Shown here piece by piece: positions 45,039-57,052 of a stretch of 64,000 nucleotides of DNA. Position numbers and translations under genes: made by a program. This DNA is from Rhododendron vialii (Eukaryota > Streptophyta > Magnoliopsida > Ericales > Ericaceae), in the NCBI RefSeq assembly GCF_030253575.1, contig NC_080569.1, positions 25,742,501 through 25,806,500 on the forward strand, in the 5' to 3' direction. Numbering within the stretch: the first letter of the stretch is position 1; each line of letters opens with the position of its first letter. The notes under the pieces were generated by a model. It did no database searches. It had not been told where the DNA came from and saw nothing but the letters and a program-made list of their open reading frames with translations.

Positions 45039-45905
45039 ATCAAAGAGCACCACTCCTTCAGTGAAACTGATGCCTTTTGACTAGTTCTTTCCTAATTAGT
45101 ATTACTCAGTTTGCACCTTTTCTTTTTCAATGAAGTGGTTGTTGCCACATATCACAGCTTGTGGGCTTAATGGGTGATAAGGTAAGGATTGCAGTAGTTT
45201 TATTTCAATGTGGGAACAGGGGTTGTGAGAGTTGCCAATTGAAAGAGTTGTAACTTGAAGTTCTACTTATGCATATGCCTATGCCGCAGTCTAACAGTGC
45301 TGTACCTAACATGTAACATGTAATTCTGTAGTTTCTGCTATGTATTTGTTGACTTTGCACTGATTTAGTTCATTTATTTGTAGCAGACTGCTTGTTCTTG
45401 CTTCTCGACATGACAATGTTGTGCATTGTCAAAAAAAACTGGTGCATGGAGTGTCCATATACCATCGTAGGAGGTGGGGTAGGTGCGGGATCGATAAGCA
45501 TGGCATGCCTATGACATGAAAAAAACATCGCAAATACGGACCAAATAGAGGTGCTTTAAAGGCTTGTCTGTGTCGTCGTTCCTGAAAATTAGTTGTTGGT
45601 TTGCAAACTTGTCCTTCAAATTTACGTTCCTCAAATTCAAAAATATTGTCAATTCGTCCGAAACAAACGTACAACAAAACTATAGAGAGAACAATCACGA
45701 AAACAACTGGCAATGGCTTACGTGATACACACTAAATATTCACGAAATACTATACGGTACTATATTGACAAGTAACTCTCAAATTGAATGTGTATCATTG
45801 AAACTTCGAAATGTGAACCAACTACCTATCCAAGTAAAGTAGCTCAAAGCCAGAGCTTATTATCTTAAAATGTGCCCCTGATTTTTCCGTCCTAGTAAAT
45901 ATGAC

Positions 45906-46110
45906 CTAACCCAGTGTAAATTTGATCCAAAGTTTGATTCCTTGGCCGCTTGGGTTGAGGCAGCATGGTTTCTTTTTCCCCTTTGCCCTTCCCCTTACAC
46001 TCCTCCTCATCTTCTTCATTCTGCTCCTCTTCTCCTCTTCTTCACTAACGTAAGAACCGTTTCTTTCATTTTCAATATCATCAAAGAAGAAATTCATGGT
46101 TTCTAATATT
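45906..46110 (-). pseudogene. 5' fragment of an F-box gene
   Basis: Minus-strand text NERNGSYVSEEEE, then in another frame LPQPKRPRNQTLDQI, matches the first about 65 residues of the pseudogene at 31001. It stops where the F-box should begin and has a frameshift. Upstream sequence (46111-46230) is also shared. Confidence 0.8.
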
Positions 46111-46230
46111 ACCTTGAAGAACACCTGGTGAGCTGAGAGAATAAAAAAAAGGCTTTAGAAAGTATAGCATCACAATTTCTTAAAATGGAAGAAGAATATC
46201 AAAGTGTGTCTTGGTCATCATTCTAGAATC

Positions 46231-47180
46231 AATTGAAGTCGATACTTAACCTTAAAAAAATTTAACATGATGGTGACTAACGAATGTTGGGTAGCCAGAA
46301 TTAGACCCGGAGAAGATTGTTTACCCCTTGCTTGCCCATTCAATGTGATTAGCCTCCCAAAGATGAAATAGCCCCCACTAAGGGCAAGTTCAAAACTTCT
46401 ATTCTTCCTTGAGATAAGCTAAGTCAAGTTCAAAACACACTTTAGCGTACATCACTGTGCAAATAGTAAGCATTCGTTTGAGCTAGGATACTTCAAAGTC
46501 AATTCAAGTTTCCAAGCATTGCCGTTCCAAAAAAGAAGAAGAAAGGTTTCCAAGCATTCATTTGAGCTCGGATTGGACAAGCATTCATTTGAGCTCGGAT
46601 TGGACAACATGCATGGGAACAGCAAACACCCCCTGCTGTTTGATAAGTCTCAAGTCTGTTCATAACTTCATGTAGACTGGCTCCATGACTCCATTCTTGC
46701 TTATGCCTTATCCATTGGGTTCGAAAGGAAGTGAAATTCTCATAAACTCGCAACCGCAACAAACATGTGTCTACTAAAATCCGAAATCTAAAATCTGCAG
46801 CAAAAACTGAAGCTAAAATCTAAAAATCTGTACCCATAACTATCGCAAACACGCCTAAATACCCTCCTATAATTTTCCAATCTCTAGATGTAGCAGTTTT
46901 CCATTTTTCCCAAACCCCTTCATCTCCCTCTCTAGGCCATGACCTCTTTTACACCACTGCAACTCCGGTGACTCTCTAATCTGACGAGGTCTCTCATCGT
47001 CTCTCTCCACTTCTCCCTCTCATCTCTTCAAGTGTTCCGTCTCCACTGTGCATCTAATTGTCAATAGATTGGAGCTAAAGCCATTGAGTTTGGGTAAGTC
47101 TTGGGTTTCCTAACCAACAGAAAACTGGGGGAATTCAGACAGAAGAAAACCCCCCCAACAACTTAGGTTTGGACCAGCAG
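46231..47180. other. Intergenic, no gene seen
   Basis: A 27-bp unit (GCATTCATTTGAGCTCGGAT...) is tandemly doubled at about 46555-46608. Otherwise no recognisable feature. Confidence 0.4.
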
Positions 47181-47616
47181 AACTGCAGCCTGCAGGACCA
47201 CAAATTTAGAGTTAAAACAAGCTCACTAATGTAATACATACCTGGAAACTAAAAAATTTAACAACACAAGACTTTTTAATCCAACCAAACCATACACAAT
47301 GCGAGCCGAGCTTCTGCGTGTTGAGCTCCCCTCGTTTAGTAAACGAGCATACGCAAACATTCAATCTCACAATACAAGTATTGTAACTTTGTAAATACCT
47401 AAGAAATGATAATACACAAAGTAATGCATAATCTTTAGACAACAGCATACATAAATATAAGATTTCTTCTGTACTTCTAAAAAAAAAAAAAGATTTCTTT
47501 GTTTCTTAGGCAAAAGGAAATGAAACAATAGTCAGCAGCATAGAACCTTTTTTCTTTTTCACAGTAGCATAGAACTCAATCGCAAAAAAGTACTAGAAGA
47601 TTGTTCAAACACCAAC

Positions 47617-47770
47617 CTTTGCAGCCCGACCACCTAATGAAAGTCTTTTCACCGGAACAAGGCTCTCAACAAGTCCTCTTAAAGTATCTTGGATCCCATA
47701 ATTATCACCATGGCTATCGTCTTCAAAAGTTTCCAAGTCAGAGTGAGTCCTTAATATCGCTCTAAGAGTA
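47617..47770 (-). pseudogene. Exon 1 tail fragment of an F-box gene
   Basis: YGIQDTLRGLVESLVPVKRLSLGGRAAK ends at a donor-like AAG|GTTGGTG, as in the exon 1 ends at 53677 and 62195. Sequence below it (47180-47616) matches the start of their intron 1. Its upper side is fused to the 3' flank of the next gene at about 47770. Confidence 0.75.
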
Positions 47771-48384
47771 TTTCTGGAAAACTGAAGTTCATTCCATTCT
47801 GACTCCGACAACACAAACTTTACTAAACTCGAGAAGAATTACAGGGAAAGAAATTTCCAACTCCATTACATGGAACTTGCAAAGAACTGTGCTTTTCAAA
47901 TGGGATTGCCAACCAAAGGAGAGCAAGGCGTGCTGAAGTTTTCCTACTCCCAGATATTATATCAAGAAACTAGAAAAGCAGCAAAATAATCAACATACAA
48001 CCCTTGTCACATATACTACATTACATAGCCAACATACTCTTTGTTGTCTTGAATCGACGAAGAACAGGTGGGCCAACAAGAGAGCATAAATAGAAAAACT
48101 AGGATATAGACAAACAATATCCATGAGCAATGATACTTAAAACCAAATAGGACAACAATAAGATCAGATCAACATAGGAGTAGGCATCATAAAACATCCA
48201 CTTTCAAGTGCCATGAGCTAGGCGATATGGACAACTGGAACACCAGCCACCAACCAAGAGTATTTAAGGAACCCAAAAATGGCCGCAGAGTAAATAAGTA
48301 AAGACCCAAATAGTAATGCTGAGACAACAGATATTCCAATATAAGACTCAAGATCTAACCAATAAACAGAAACAGAAACATAAA

Positions 48385-51300
48385 CTACTGAGGAGGAGGG
48401 GGTCCAAAGCGCTGAGTGTACTCGGAGATGAAGTGCTCCAATTTTTCACAGTACTGCTTCTGGCTAGACAGGAACTGCTCCATTGTTTCATACTGCCGCT
48501 GCTGGCCAGCTTGTATCTCAGTCAACAGGACTTGCATCTCATTCAACTGGACTCCCTGAGGACGGTGTTCAGCGCTTAGGTGGCGCAGGTTAGCCAGTGT
48601 CTTGTCAAGCAGACCCTGAATAGAAGCGAGATGGTCGGGCCTCCCTTGACAATCTCTATAAGGAAGGGCTGACTCTGCGTTTGTGGTAGAGGACATTTCC
48701 GTGAATAATGTCTCCAAATTAGATGAACTTTTGAAAATGCTTGCCATCCCAGGCTGGTCTGGTTTGTTGAGGAACGTATGTACACATTCACACTTCAACA
48801 GTCGAGAACTCAATCCTTTTGCTTCCATAGCCACTAGTACCTTTACGCATCAAAGAAAGACTCAAAAGAACAATCAACAAGATAAGACCAATTAGAATAC
48901 TTTGTAAGACTGACAGAACTTGCCAAAAGACAGTGTATTCCGAAAAGAGAACATCATGTGGAATTTCTGTTTGAACCTTGTACCACTAACTTTGACACCA
49001 AAAGCTATCTGCCATTCCATTAAGAAGATAAAGATGTGAATGGAATGTATCTTGGTGGTAATCTTTGAGTATCATATCATAATCATATCCTAGTGTATCT
49101 CTCTATTTAAGGTGTAGATTAGGCATAATCGTAATCATATCATACCTCTTTATTTAGGGCGTAGATTAGGCTCTCTTTTTTGTATATTTTCTAGGTTTAG
49201 AGTATCCACGATGTAATAATCAAAATCAAAGGGTTGCTAAAGTTAGAAATGTAAGCTCAAAAAAGTGCTCACATTGTAATAATCAAACTTAGCAACTCGT
49301 CAAATTTTGGCCTTTCAATAATCAAAACTAGCTACCTTTTTGCCAATAACCAAATTTATTGGACCCCACATCTTCTTAATCAAGTACAATCATCATGGGA
49401 AAGTGAAACTCACTCTCCATAAAACAAATGCTTTATTGGTAGGTGAAGCTCACTCTCCACTTTGACAAGTGGTTGTGCATTTAACAATATTGATCACTTT
49501 ATGGATTTTAACAAATGCTCTCTACTTTCACTTATTTTACTAGAATGTCATTCAATGTAGACCATTAGATTGAGAAGAAAAAAACTGACCATTAGATTTG
49601 AAGTTTTGGTTATCCAATTTTGATTATTACATTGTCAACCTTTACATTGCTAACCTTAGCAAGGTCTTGAATGGATAACCAAAAGGTGATGTGGCAACTT
49701 TTGGTTATCCAATTTTGATTATTACATTGAGGATGCTCATGTCTTCTCTATTATACCTAGCATTAGTGTTGAACAATGTAATCGACTCATTTAGTAATAC
49801 AGAAATTCTTCTTCTCTTCTTTCTTTCTTTGCTTTGTCACAATAGATAGGGTGGGCCGTGCTTTTGGAAAAATTGACAAAAAGTAAGCACAACATACCAA
49901 AGAGACAGGATCATAATCCTTAGCTCATAATAATACAACTGATTTGTTAATGCACGTATGTAGCGTTAGACATTCACACTTCAACCATGGAGAATTCAAA
50001 GAGATGGCAATGAGTCGGTTCAGCCCGGATTTTGGTAAAACCAAACCCAAACCCGAAATTTATGACTGATACTAAAATAGGTTTTTTTTTGGGCAAAGTC
50101 TACTTTCACCCCCTGTGGTTATCGCCATTTGCGGATACCTCCCTCATGGTTCAAAACTGACCACATAACCTACCCGTGGTTTTAAAAGTGCGGATAGACC
50201 CCCTGCTATCATGTTTTCCATCCATATTAACGGACACAACATTAAAAGACCGATATACCCTCATCATGTCCCTTGATTCTTCTTCTTTTTTAAATCTAAC
50301 CACACCATCCCCTATACCAAAAATTGAATCCAAACCGTTCATATTGTAAATTTTGACGAGTACTACATCTATGCCAAAATTCAAGTCAATCAAAAAATGA
50401 AAAGTTCATGGTCGAATAGATTTTGTTATGAAATTAAAATTTCAAATTTGAATTTACTAAAAATTAGATCACTGGGTTATTGATGCGTGATCGAGATGAT
50501 TTTTCACAGAGATACTCTATTCTTTATTTAATACATTCTAAATGACTCAAATACATTCTAGAGGCGTGTGAGATACACCTCCGTTAATATAGATGGAAAA
50601 CACGATGGCAGGGGTCTATCCACACATTTTCACAAAACCACAGGTAGGTTATGTAGTTAGTTTTGAATCATGAGGGGGGTATCCGCACATGGCGATAACC
50701 ACAGGGGTGAAAGTGGACTTTGCCCTTTTTTTTTCCCATCTAGTCACCTGTTCAGATTGGATTTTCCCCCATTTGGAGGGTTAACCAAGCTAAATCACCA
50801 AACTTGATCCGAAACCGACCCGAACATGAATTGACATTAAAAAATTAGGGCATAATGTGCGTATGTATTATGGTAACTTCAGAAATATATTGCGGTCTAG
50901 GATCGGGTTCGGGTTTCAGTGCGGGTATCATGTAAAACCGAACCCAAACTAAACCGGCTAGTTTGTTCAAATTAAAAACCAAAACAGAACTCACAGTTAA
51001 AGAATTGGGTAAAAACCGCCCCGATTCAACAAAAATATATTCGGGTATAATCGATAGTACCTTCACGTGTCAAAGAAAAATTCAAAAGGTCAAGCAACAA
51101 GAAAAGACCAATTGCTACAGTTTTCCTTAGACTATTAATTTGACAGGTCTTACCATAAGACAGTCTGTGTATTCCGGAATGAGAACAATATGTGGAACTT
51201 CTATTTGAACCATGTATCATTCCTTCAACACCTAAAGCTCTCTGCCCTTCCATTGGCAAGATAGATAGATAGGGTCACACGGAGGGCCGAGCTTTTGGAA

Positions 51301-54300
51301 AATTACGCATAAAATACCAACAATCCAAGACTATAATTCTTACAACAACAACAGAACCCATGTAGTCCCCAATCATTGGAAGGATGGGTGGGAGGATTGG
51401 AGACAGGCCTAATCTTTGGCAATACGCATAAAATGGCTGCTCTCAGAATACTACTGAAACAGTAGCCCCCTATGCCTGTACTATAATTCTTAGCACTAAG
51501 CAATAAATTAACTTGTACTAGCTTACAAGGTTGGACCAACTCCTATTAAAAATTCAATTACCACAAAAGCAAGCCCTAAAATATGGATGTGGGGGGTGAA
51601 AATAATAACAGGTGTCAAATAAGCATATGAAATGAAGATAAATTCACCAATGAAGTCAAATACAGACAAGAAAGTCAGCGCTAACCTTGGACTCGGTCAA
51701 CGGCAGAGGTCAACCAAGTACTTAGGTCAACTAGATCACGGAAGCCTGAGTTCCAACCTCAAGCTCGGTCAACACTTGCCTTGGTCATGGTCAAAAATCT
51801 TTGGAGGCCCAAGTTCTCAACCATCAATCTCATCAAATAGTACTCGTATCAGGGATCTCGGTCTCGGACAAAGTCTGAAGAGGTTCAAGAATTCAAAAAA
51901 CAAGAACCATCTCATGGTCGGGGGTGTATGTGTTCAATAGAAAGTCGACAGATATCTCCAAAGTCATGCCCGAGAGAAATCGAGCACATGCGCCTCCAAA
52001 ATGATTGACAAGCGTCCCATCATTCGCAAATGAGGCAAGTAGGTAGTTCCTTGGGCATACTAGACTCACCCGTGAAGATCTTGTGAAAAAGATTGCAATG
52101 ATGACACTTAACCATGGTTACAGGTCTGGTAACTTGTGTGTAGTAGCCAAATTTGCCTATAAGGCTATAAACACAGGAAGAACCCACATAATATGTAACG
52201 CCTTCCCTCACCCTTAATATATTGCCCGCTTTGGCGGCCAAGCCCTTATGGACTTCCAAGTAGGTCACCCATCCTTGGGTTATAGCAGGACAAGCACGCT
52301 TAACTGTGAAGTTCCAAAGGGCTTTAGCGTAAAAGGCCTTGTACAAGGTCGGTCATGATCTATTATATATAGCACCGAACTCTGCATTCACCAAGCGATG
52401 TGGGATTGTGACTGCCCATCTGTCGACTCTGGGTCTTTTTACTGGAGCTCGGCCCAGCCTAGCAATGGTGTGTCGTATAACAGATCATCCAAAATCCAAT
52501 ACAGAGAGTAATGCAAGGAAAATACTTTTGCTCCATTTCTACTTCCTCAGGAGTTCTCGAACTAGTGCCTCTAGCCAACAGGAAACTGACTTGACTGTCA
52601 GAGCACATTTCCGGCTATAAATATCGGTAGGAGTGTTCCTAACGGTCGTCTTATTTGCAAGGTCAACAAGCAAGGAAAGTCCTTATCTTCTAAGCAGGAA
52701 CTCAGGGTGTATATCCCATCACGAAGGGGGAGTCCTAAACCTGGTCTCCACACTTGACACGTTCAAATGTTTAGGAGCAGTTGTTTTCTTTTCCTACTTT
52801 TCAAGTCCTATGACTAAAACTCTGTCTCACACCCATGTTGCTTAATTTGTTATATCGAAGAGGGTTGTTATGTAAATAGGAAATACAATCGAGGTAAGAG
52901 TCAACTAATTTGCAAGTGATACAAGAAAACATTTAAAGCACCCATAACAAGAGAAAAAAGACCATCTTTGGTAACTTGTAATCAATTGGGCTTCTCTATG
53001 GGTGCTAGTTGTGCTATGGACTAATTGGCTTTACTATGGACGCTACCATTCGAAGAAACATGCATAGCATTGATGAGCCGATTACTTGGAGAGCAAATGC
53101 AAATGTTCAATCTGAAAATTCAAGTATTGTAACTTACTAACTTTGTATGTATGTTCAAAGGACGGTGTTCGGCCAGTTTAGGGGCTGTTGATCTTGGTAT
53201 GTATGTTCGAAAGACAGTGTTCAGGTGCTGGACCCACCTACAGACAAGGATCCTTAGCCCCTGATCGTTCTAATTCTGTGTGGTCGAAAGAAGGTGCAAT
53301 GGTGTTGGCCCACCTTCTTACATATGAAGATTAGGGGCCTTTGGGGCATTAATGTTGTTGAGTTTCATATGCACTTGGGTGTTCTTTTTTGTTTCATTAT
53401 TCAACCTTTGGTTGGATTTCTCTCTTCTCCCCCCACTTGATGTACCCTTGTCAAGTTTCTTAATAAAAATTTTGCCATTTCAAACAAAAAACTTACTAAC
53501 TTTGTAAGTACCTAAGAAATGATAATGTACACAAGTCACAAAGCCATGTGTAATTCTTAGAGAAGAGTTTACATAAATATAGCATTCTTTTGGTTTCTTC
53601 GGAAAAAGGAAATGAAATAATGGTCAATGGCATATAACTCAATCGCAAAAAAGTAGAAGATCGTTTAAACACCAACCTTTGTAGCCTGAGCACCTAATGA
53701 AAGTCTCTTCACATGAACAAGGCTCTCAACAAGTCCTCTTAAAGTATCTTGGATCCTTTCATTATTGTCATCGCTACCTTCGCAGTCAAGGGTGGCATCG
53801 ACCAAAGATGATATGTCCCTCAGCTGACAATTCCTCGGTATACAACAGGAAATCTCCAATGACTGGAGATAAGGAGCCGATATCTCCAACCTTTCCTCGT
53901 CGTATTCACCATCATCAACTTCATCTTGTTCAGGGTCGTCGTGTTCCCCATCTTCTTCCTCTTCTCCAGAGTCGTTGTGTTCCCCATCATCCTCCTCTTC
54001 TTCTTCAGAGTCGTCATGTTCCCCATCATCTTCCTCTTCTTCTTCTTCTTCAAAGTCATCGTGTTCGCCATCATCTTCCTCTTCTTCTTCTTCAGAGTCA
54101 TAGTGGTGTTCGCCATCTTCATCATCTTCTTCAGGGTCGCCATGTTCACTATCCGGCCTATATCGTCCCCAAAACTCCCTAAGGACCAATCTTTTCACAC
54201 TGGCATTGTTACTGAGGTCCAAACGGTTGAAACCCCCATAGCCATACAATTCCAATACTTCCAACACAGGACTACCAGCTAATATCTTCTCCATCACGCC

Positions 54301-54798
54301 GTCACTCAACTTGACATACCCAATTGACAGTTTCTTTAGCGAATTCCAGGCAACATTTCCTTTAGGAGTAACCCTACACAATGAGAAACCCAAACTCCTG
54401 AACGATGCATTGGTATACAAAAACTGTGGCAACTCGTACGATACGAAGCCGTCGGCTACAGAGTAGAAATCAAAGCAGAGCTCCTCCACGCCCTTCCCCG
54501 CTGCGAATCGGACCCACGAGTTCACGTTAGGAGCGAAACGCGGCTGGTAATCGAAATCGACACCGAATTTCTCGAGCTTGGAGCAGTTGAAGAGGGGAAG
54601 GGTTTTGTCGACGAAGGCGACGAATCCCTCGTTCGTCGCGTGGTCTTGGATGAAGCGGAGGGACGGGAGGTAAGTCCAGAGGAACTGCCATCGTTTCGAC
54701 AGGATTTCGGTTTTGATGGCGTCGTGGATCGGTAGGAAGGAGAGGATGAGGACGAGGACGGATTCCGGCAATCCGGTGATGCGGTCGTCGTCGGCCAT
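48385..54798 (-). CDS. F-box/LRR protein with acidic repeat and coiled-coil-like C-terminus
   Basis: Exon 1 54798-53677 and exon 2 48840-48385 join (phase 0, donor AAG|GTTGGT, acceptor AAAG|GTACTA) into 525 residues. F-box at residues 4-48 (DRITGLPESVLVLILSFLP, SKRWQFLWTYLPSL). LRR-like text at 60-210. A Glu/Asp-rich insert spans about 216-302 (repeats of EEEEEDDGEHDDS). LEISAPYL resumes at 304. Exon 2 opens like the FBD-type paralogue (VLVAMEAKGLSSRLLKCEC) but then runs without an intron into an unrecognised segment (about 425-525: GRPDHLASIQGLLDKTLANL, LNEMQVLLTEIQAGQQRQYE) with heptad-like Leu/Met spacing, ending in FGPPPPQ. FBD is absent. Expected role is an SCF substrate receptor. The 4.8-kb intron makes the join less sure than either exon. 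Confidence 0.62.
49035..49841 (+). mobile_element. Probable copia solo LTR with a nested MITE
   Basis: Starts TGTGAATGG and ends TTTGTCACA, with flanks AAAGA (49030-49034) and ATAGA (49842-49846), one mismatch. A CTTTCTTTCTTTG-rich end is typical of a copia LTR. The related sequence at 51263-51275 runs AGATAGATAGATAGGG without the insert. Confidence 0.5.
49200..49738. mobile_element. MITE nested in the LTR
   Basis: Ends GAGTATCCACGATGTAATAA and, inward from the right, GAGCATCCTCAATGTAATAA. About 36 bp of terminal complementarity. Confidence 0.7.
49945..51060 (-). pseudogene. Interrupted second copy of exon 2 within the long intron
   Basis: On the minus strand the acceptor and first codons (CGTGAAG|GTACTATCGATT) lie at 51060. 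The continuation (LKCECLTLHTC-like) appears only at about 50010-49945. In between is a CCGAACC/GGTTCGG-rich insert shared with the other duplicated locus, itself cut by a MULE-type MITE. Flanking intron pieces at 51061-51350 match 48841-49060 plus 49850-49945, so exon 2 and its upstream intron were tandemly duplicated. Confidence 0.6.
50091..50725. mobile_element. MULE-type MITE with long terminal inverted repeats
   Basis: 635 bp with ends GGGCAAAGTCTACTTTCACC and CTTTGCCC. The arms pair over about 150 bp. It is flanked by nine T on each side (50082-50090 and 50726-50734), fitting the 9-bp duplication of Mutator-like elements. The matching place at about 59212-59222 has a single T run and no insert. 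Confidence 0.85.
51343..51479 (-). mobile_element. SINE in the F-box gene intron
   Basis: 137 bp ending in CATGGGTTCTGTTGTTGTTGT on the minus strand, flanked by ACTATAATTCTTA (51330-51342 and 51480-51492). The duplicate locus at 60512-60522 has one copy of the site and no insert. Same family as 11117-11230. Confidence 0.88.
52194..52403 (-). mobile_element. Cassandra-type TRIM LTR with 5S-rRNA-like core
   Basis: On the minus strand 52315-52251 reads AACTTCACAGTTAAGCGTGC followed by GGATGGGTGACCTACTTGGA. These are the two internal control parts of plant 5S rRNA carried in Cassandra LTRs. Upstream are CACAATCCCACATCG and a TATATATAA box. The plus-strand end TGTAACGCC marks one border; the other is approximate. 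In the duplicate locus (about 61225-61250) most of this is deleted, leaving AAGTTCCA. Confidence 0.75.
53890..54150 (-). repeat. Acidic-coding minisatellite, unit 1 gene
   Basis: GAA/GAG/GAT-rich repeats of about 36-45 bp within exon 1 encode EEEEDDGEHDDS-type units. The complementary strand yields open Ser- or Phe-rich frames that are not genes. Confidence 0.85.
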
Positions 54799-55049
54799 TT
54801 TCCGGCGCGTTTTTGAGTTCTCTCTTCTTACATGTCAGTCTGTGTTCCTTCGTACTTTGGGGTTCTGAATTGTACTTGGGTTTTTACTTCTTTAACTTCA
54901 GCATCATCCTTCAATATTTGTTTATTTTCAGTTAGACCCTTTAAATTTTAAATTTTATTGGTGAATAGTGAAAGAGAGGTTAGTAGTAAAATAATAGGAG
55001 TTAAGCAATTTACAGATACAAAAAACATCTATTCTATATTATATATATA

Positions 55050-55287
55050 CTCCCTCCATCCCATTTTGGTTGTCATTTTTTAATGTTTGAGTCAGTTTTT
55101 AATTGCTTATATCTTTCAATGTGAATCTTCAAAAATATACAATATGAATCTTATTTAATAGATTTCAATTTTTCCTATAATACAAAGTTGTCGAAATCAT
55201 GAAAAACATTATAAATTGAAAGACATACGCAATAGACACAAAAAGAGATCAAAGAAATAATAGACAACCAAAATGGGACGAAGGGAG
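55050..55287. mobile_element. Stowaway-like MITE
   Basis: 238 bp with ends CTCCCTCCATCCCATTTTGG and its near-complement GACGAAGGGAG, flanked by TA. Confidence 0.85.
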
Positions 55288-56461
55288 TAAATACTAGGGA
55301 TTGCACGTGCCTAAAGGCGTGAAGCAACGTGTTTTGAACGCAAAATGTGTTTTATCACAAAAAGTTTTTGTTATTTGATCCCTTGCCGCTTATTTTCAAT
55401 TTTATAATAATTAAGAATGATATCTAACCCATGTGTATGACACTATCAATGATCATCCAAATCACCTAAATTCGAGCCACAAATGCGATCCCTACCATGT
55501 TGCATTCATATGGTCCAAATTCAAACATGAAATAAAAGCTATACTAAATAATAGAGTCAAATTCATACACAAATGTAGCTAAAAAGAGTGCTCCCCATAG
55601 GAGGTCGTGTTATACAAAAGGATCAGTCTAAAAAGTTTGTCTTTAAATGTCTTCTCATCACTCTTGAACTTTACATTTTCAAAGAGCGGAATTAAGAACA
55701 TGAAGGCCAACACAAAAACATACAAAAATAATAATTAAATGAGTAGGATTCTCTAAAGTAAAATGGTGGCGAAAATTAGTTACATTAATCATGGATCTCG
55801 TCTATTCGCATTTAGCATAGATTATGAATCTCTCTCTATTTCTCCATTAATAAAGGTACAAAGCAAAACTGATTTCTCCTCTTATTGGAGAGGCTGATGA
55901 ATTAAAAGAATTGTTTGTACGCTTATGAAAGAAAAATCTAAGTTTAGCATTCTATTCGCGCTTTTGCATAGACTATGAACCTCTTTCTTTCTCCAAAGAA
56001 ACATGTATGTGAATGTTAATTTTAAAGGAAAAAAAAGTTCTTACATTTCATATATGAATCCAAAAAGAATTGTTTCTTTTTTTACTCTAAGAAAAACCTA
56101 AAAGGAAACAGCTTAAAAGCAAATATTAAATTGAATGTAAAGAAATCAACTTTAGAGGAAAATCAATTATTCAGTTGATTTAAATTCAAAAATATATTCA
56201 AGTCTTTTAAGGAAATAACCTAAAAATAATCAATTGAAAGAATTTACCAGTCATAAGGTTAAGAGGTTTATATTAGGATGTATTTTCTTGATCGAATGGC
56301 CATAACCTATTGAAAATTCAATTTAACGGTTGGAGAGATGCTCTTGTTTGTATATGTGGACAAAAATCGCTCTGTTTTATAATACGTAGATTATACGTAA
56401 TTATACATTGACGTCTATAGAGACATCATGAAAAAGTGGGGGAGGGGAATTTATGGCGAAG
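55288..56461. other. A/T-rich intergenic region
   Basis: No gene, long repeat or element end recognised. Two segments near 55790-55830 and 55940-55980 share TCTATTCGC and GCATAGA-TTATGAA-like text, suggesting an old local duplication. Confidence 0.4.
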
Positions 56462-56469
56462 GTAGTAGC

Positions 56470-57044
56470 TAAGCCTATCAATGGACTGAATTGGATCCGA
56501 ATCTGACAAATTTGAATCCGAATTCAAGCTCCGATCCGAATCCAAACTTTAAAAATCCGACAGTGACAATCCAAATCCATAAAATCAAATATCCGATCCG
56601 AAAATCTGAATTCAATCCGGGTTTTTTTTTTTTCGTTTTTTAAACTTCCAAACTTCTAGAAAAAAGGAAAAAATACAAATTTTTTGGGAAAAAATAAATG
56701 GGGGGAGAGAGAGATCCAACCGAATCATTCAACTATCCGCAAGACAAAAAATGGAGGGAGGTGGAGGCGCCTCCGGTGGTTGTGGTCGTCGGTGGTGTTG
56801 GTCAACGGTGGAGATGAGACACCGCGCCCCCCCCCCCCCCCCCCCCTCTCCCTGTTAGAGAGAAGTGAGAATGTGTTGGATTTTTTAATCGATGAGAGGA
56901 AATAGGGTTTTTAAAATAACATTCGGATTTTAATCAGATTTAATCTGACACAATCCAAATCTGATCCAATCCGTTTGTTTATTATCAGATTACGGATTAA
57001 CTTTATCGAATTCAGATCGGATTCTCCGGATATTGACTAGCCTA
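56470..57044. mobile_element. hAT-type non-autonomous element
   Basis: 575 bp flanked by the 8-bp duplication GTAGTAGC (56462-56469 and 57045-57052). Ends TAAGCCTATCAATGGAC and, inward from the right, TAGGCTAGTCAATATCC. The interior has many ATCCGAAT/ATCCGATC motifs and a C run at 56827-56847. Confidence 0.8.
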
Positions 57045-57052
57045 GTAGTAGC

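Larger units (their letters stand above)
47770..54830 (-). repeat. Segmental duplication unit 1
   Basis: Collinear with 57740-63720: 3' flank, coiled-coil exon, interrupted exon 2, long intron and exon 1 all recur in the same order and direction. Examples are CTAAAATATGGATGTGGGGG at 51570 and 60617, and the intron parts at 52850-53100 and 61740-62020. Confidence 0.8.

Noticed and set aside
52020-52346. 108-residue minus-strand open frame
   Set aside because: It covers the Cassandra-type 5S-like segment, which is non-coding.
53697-54282. Plus-strand open frames rich in Leu/His/Phe
   Set aside because: Shadow frames of the acidic-coding repeat of the minus-strand F-box gene.
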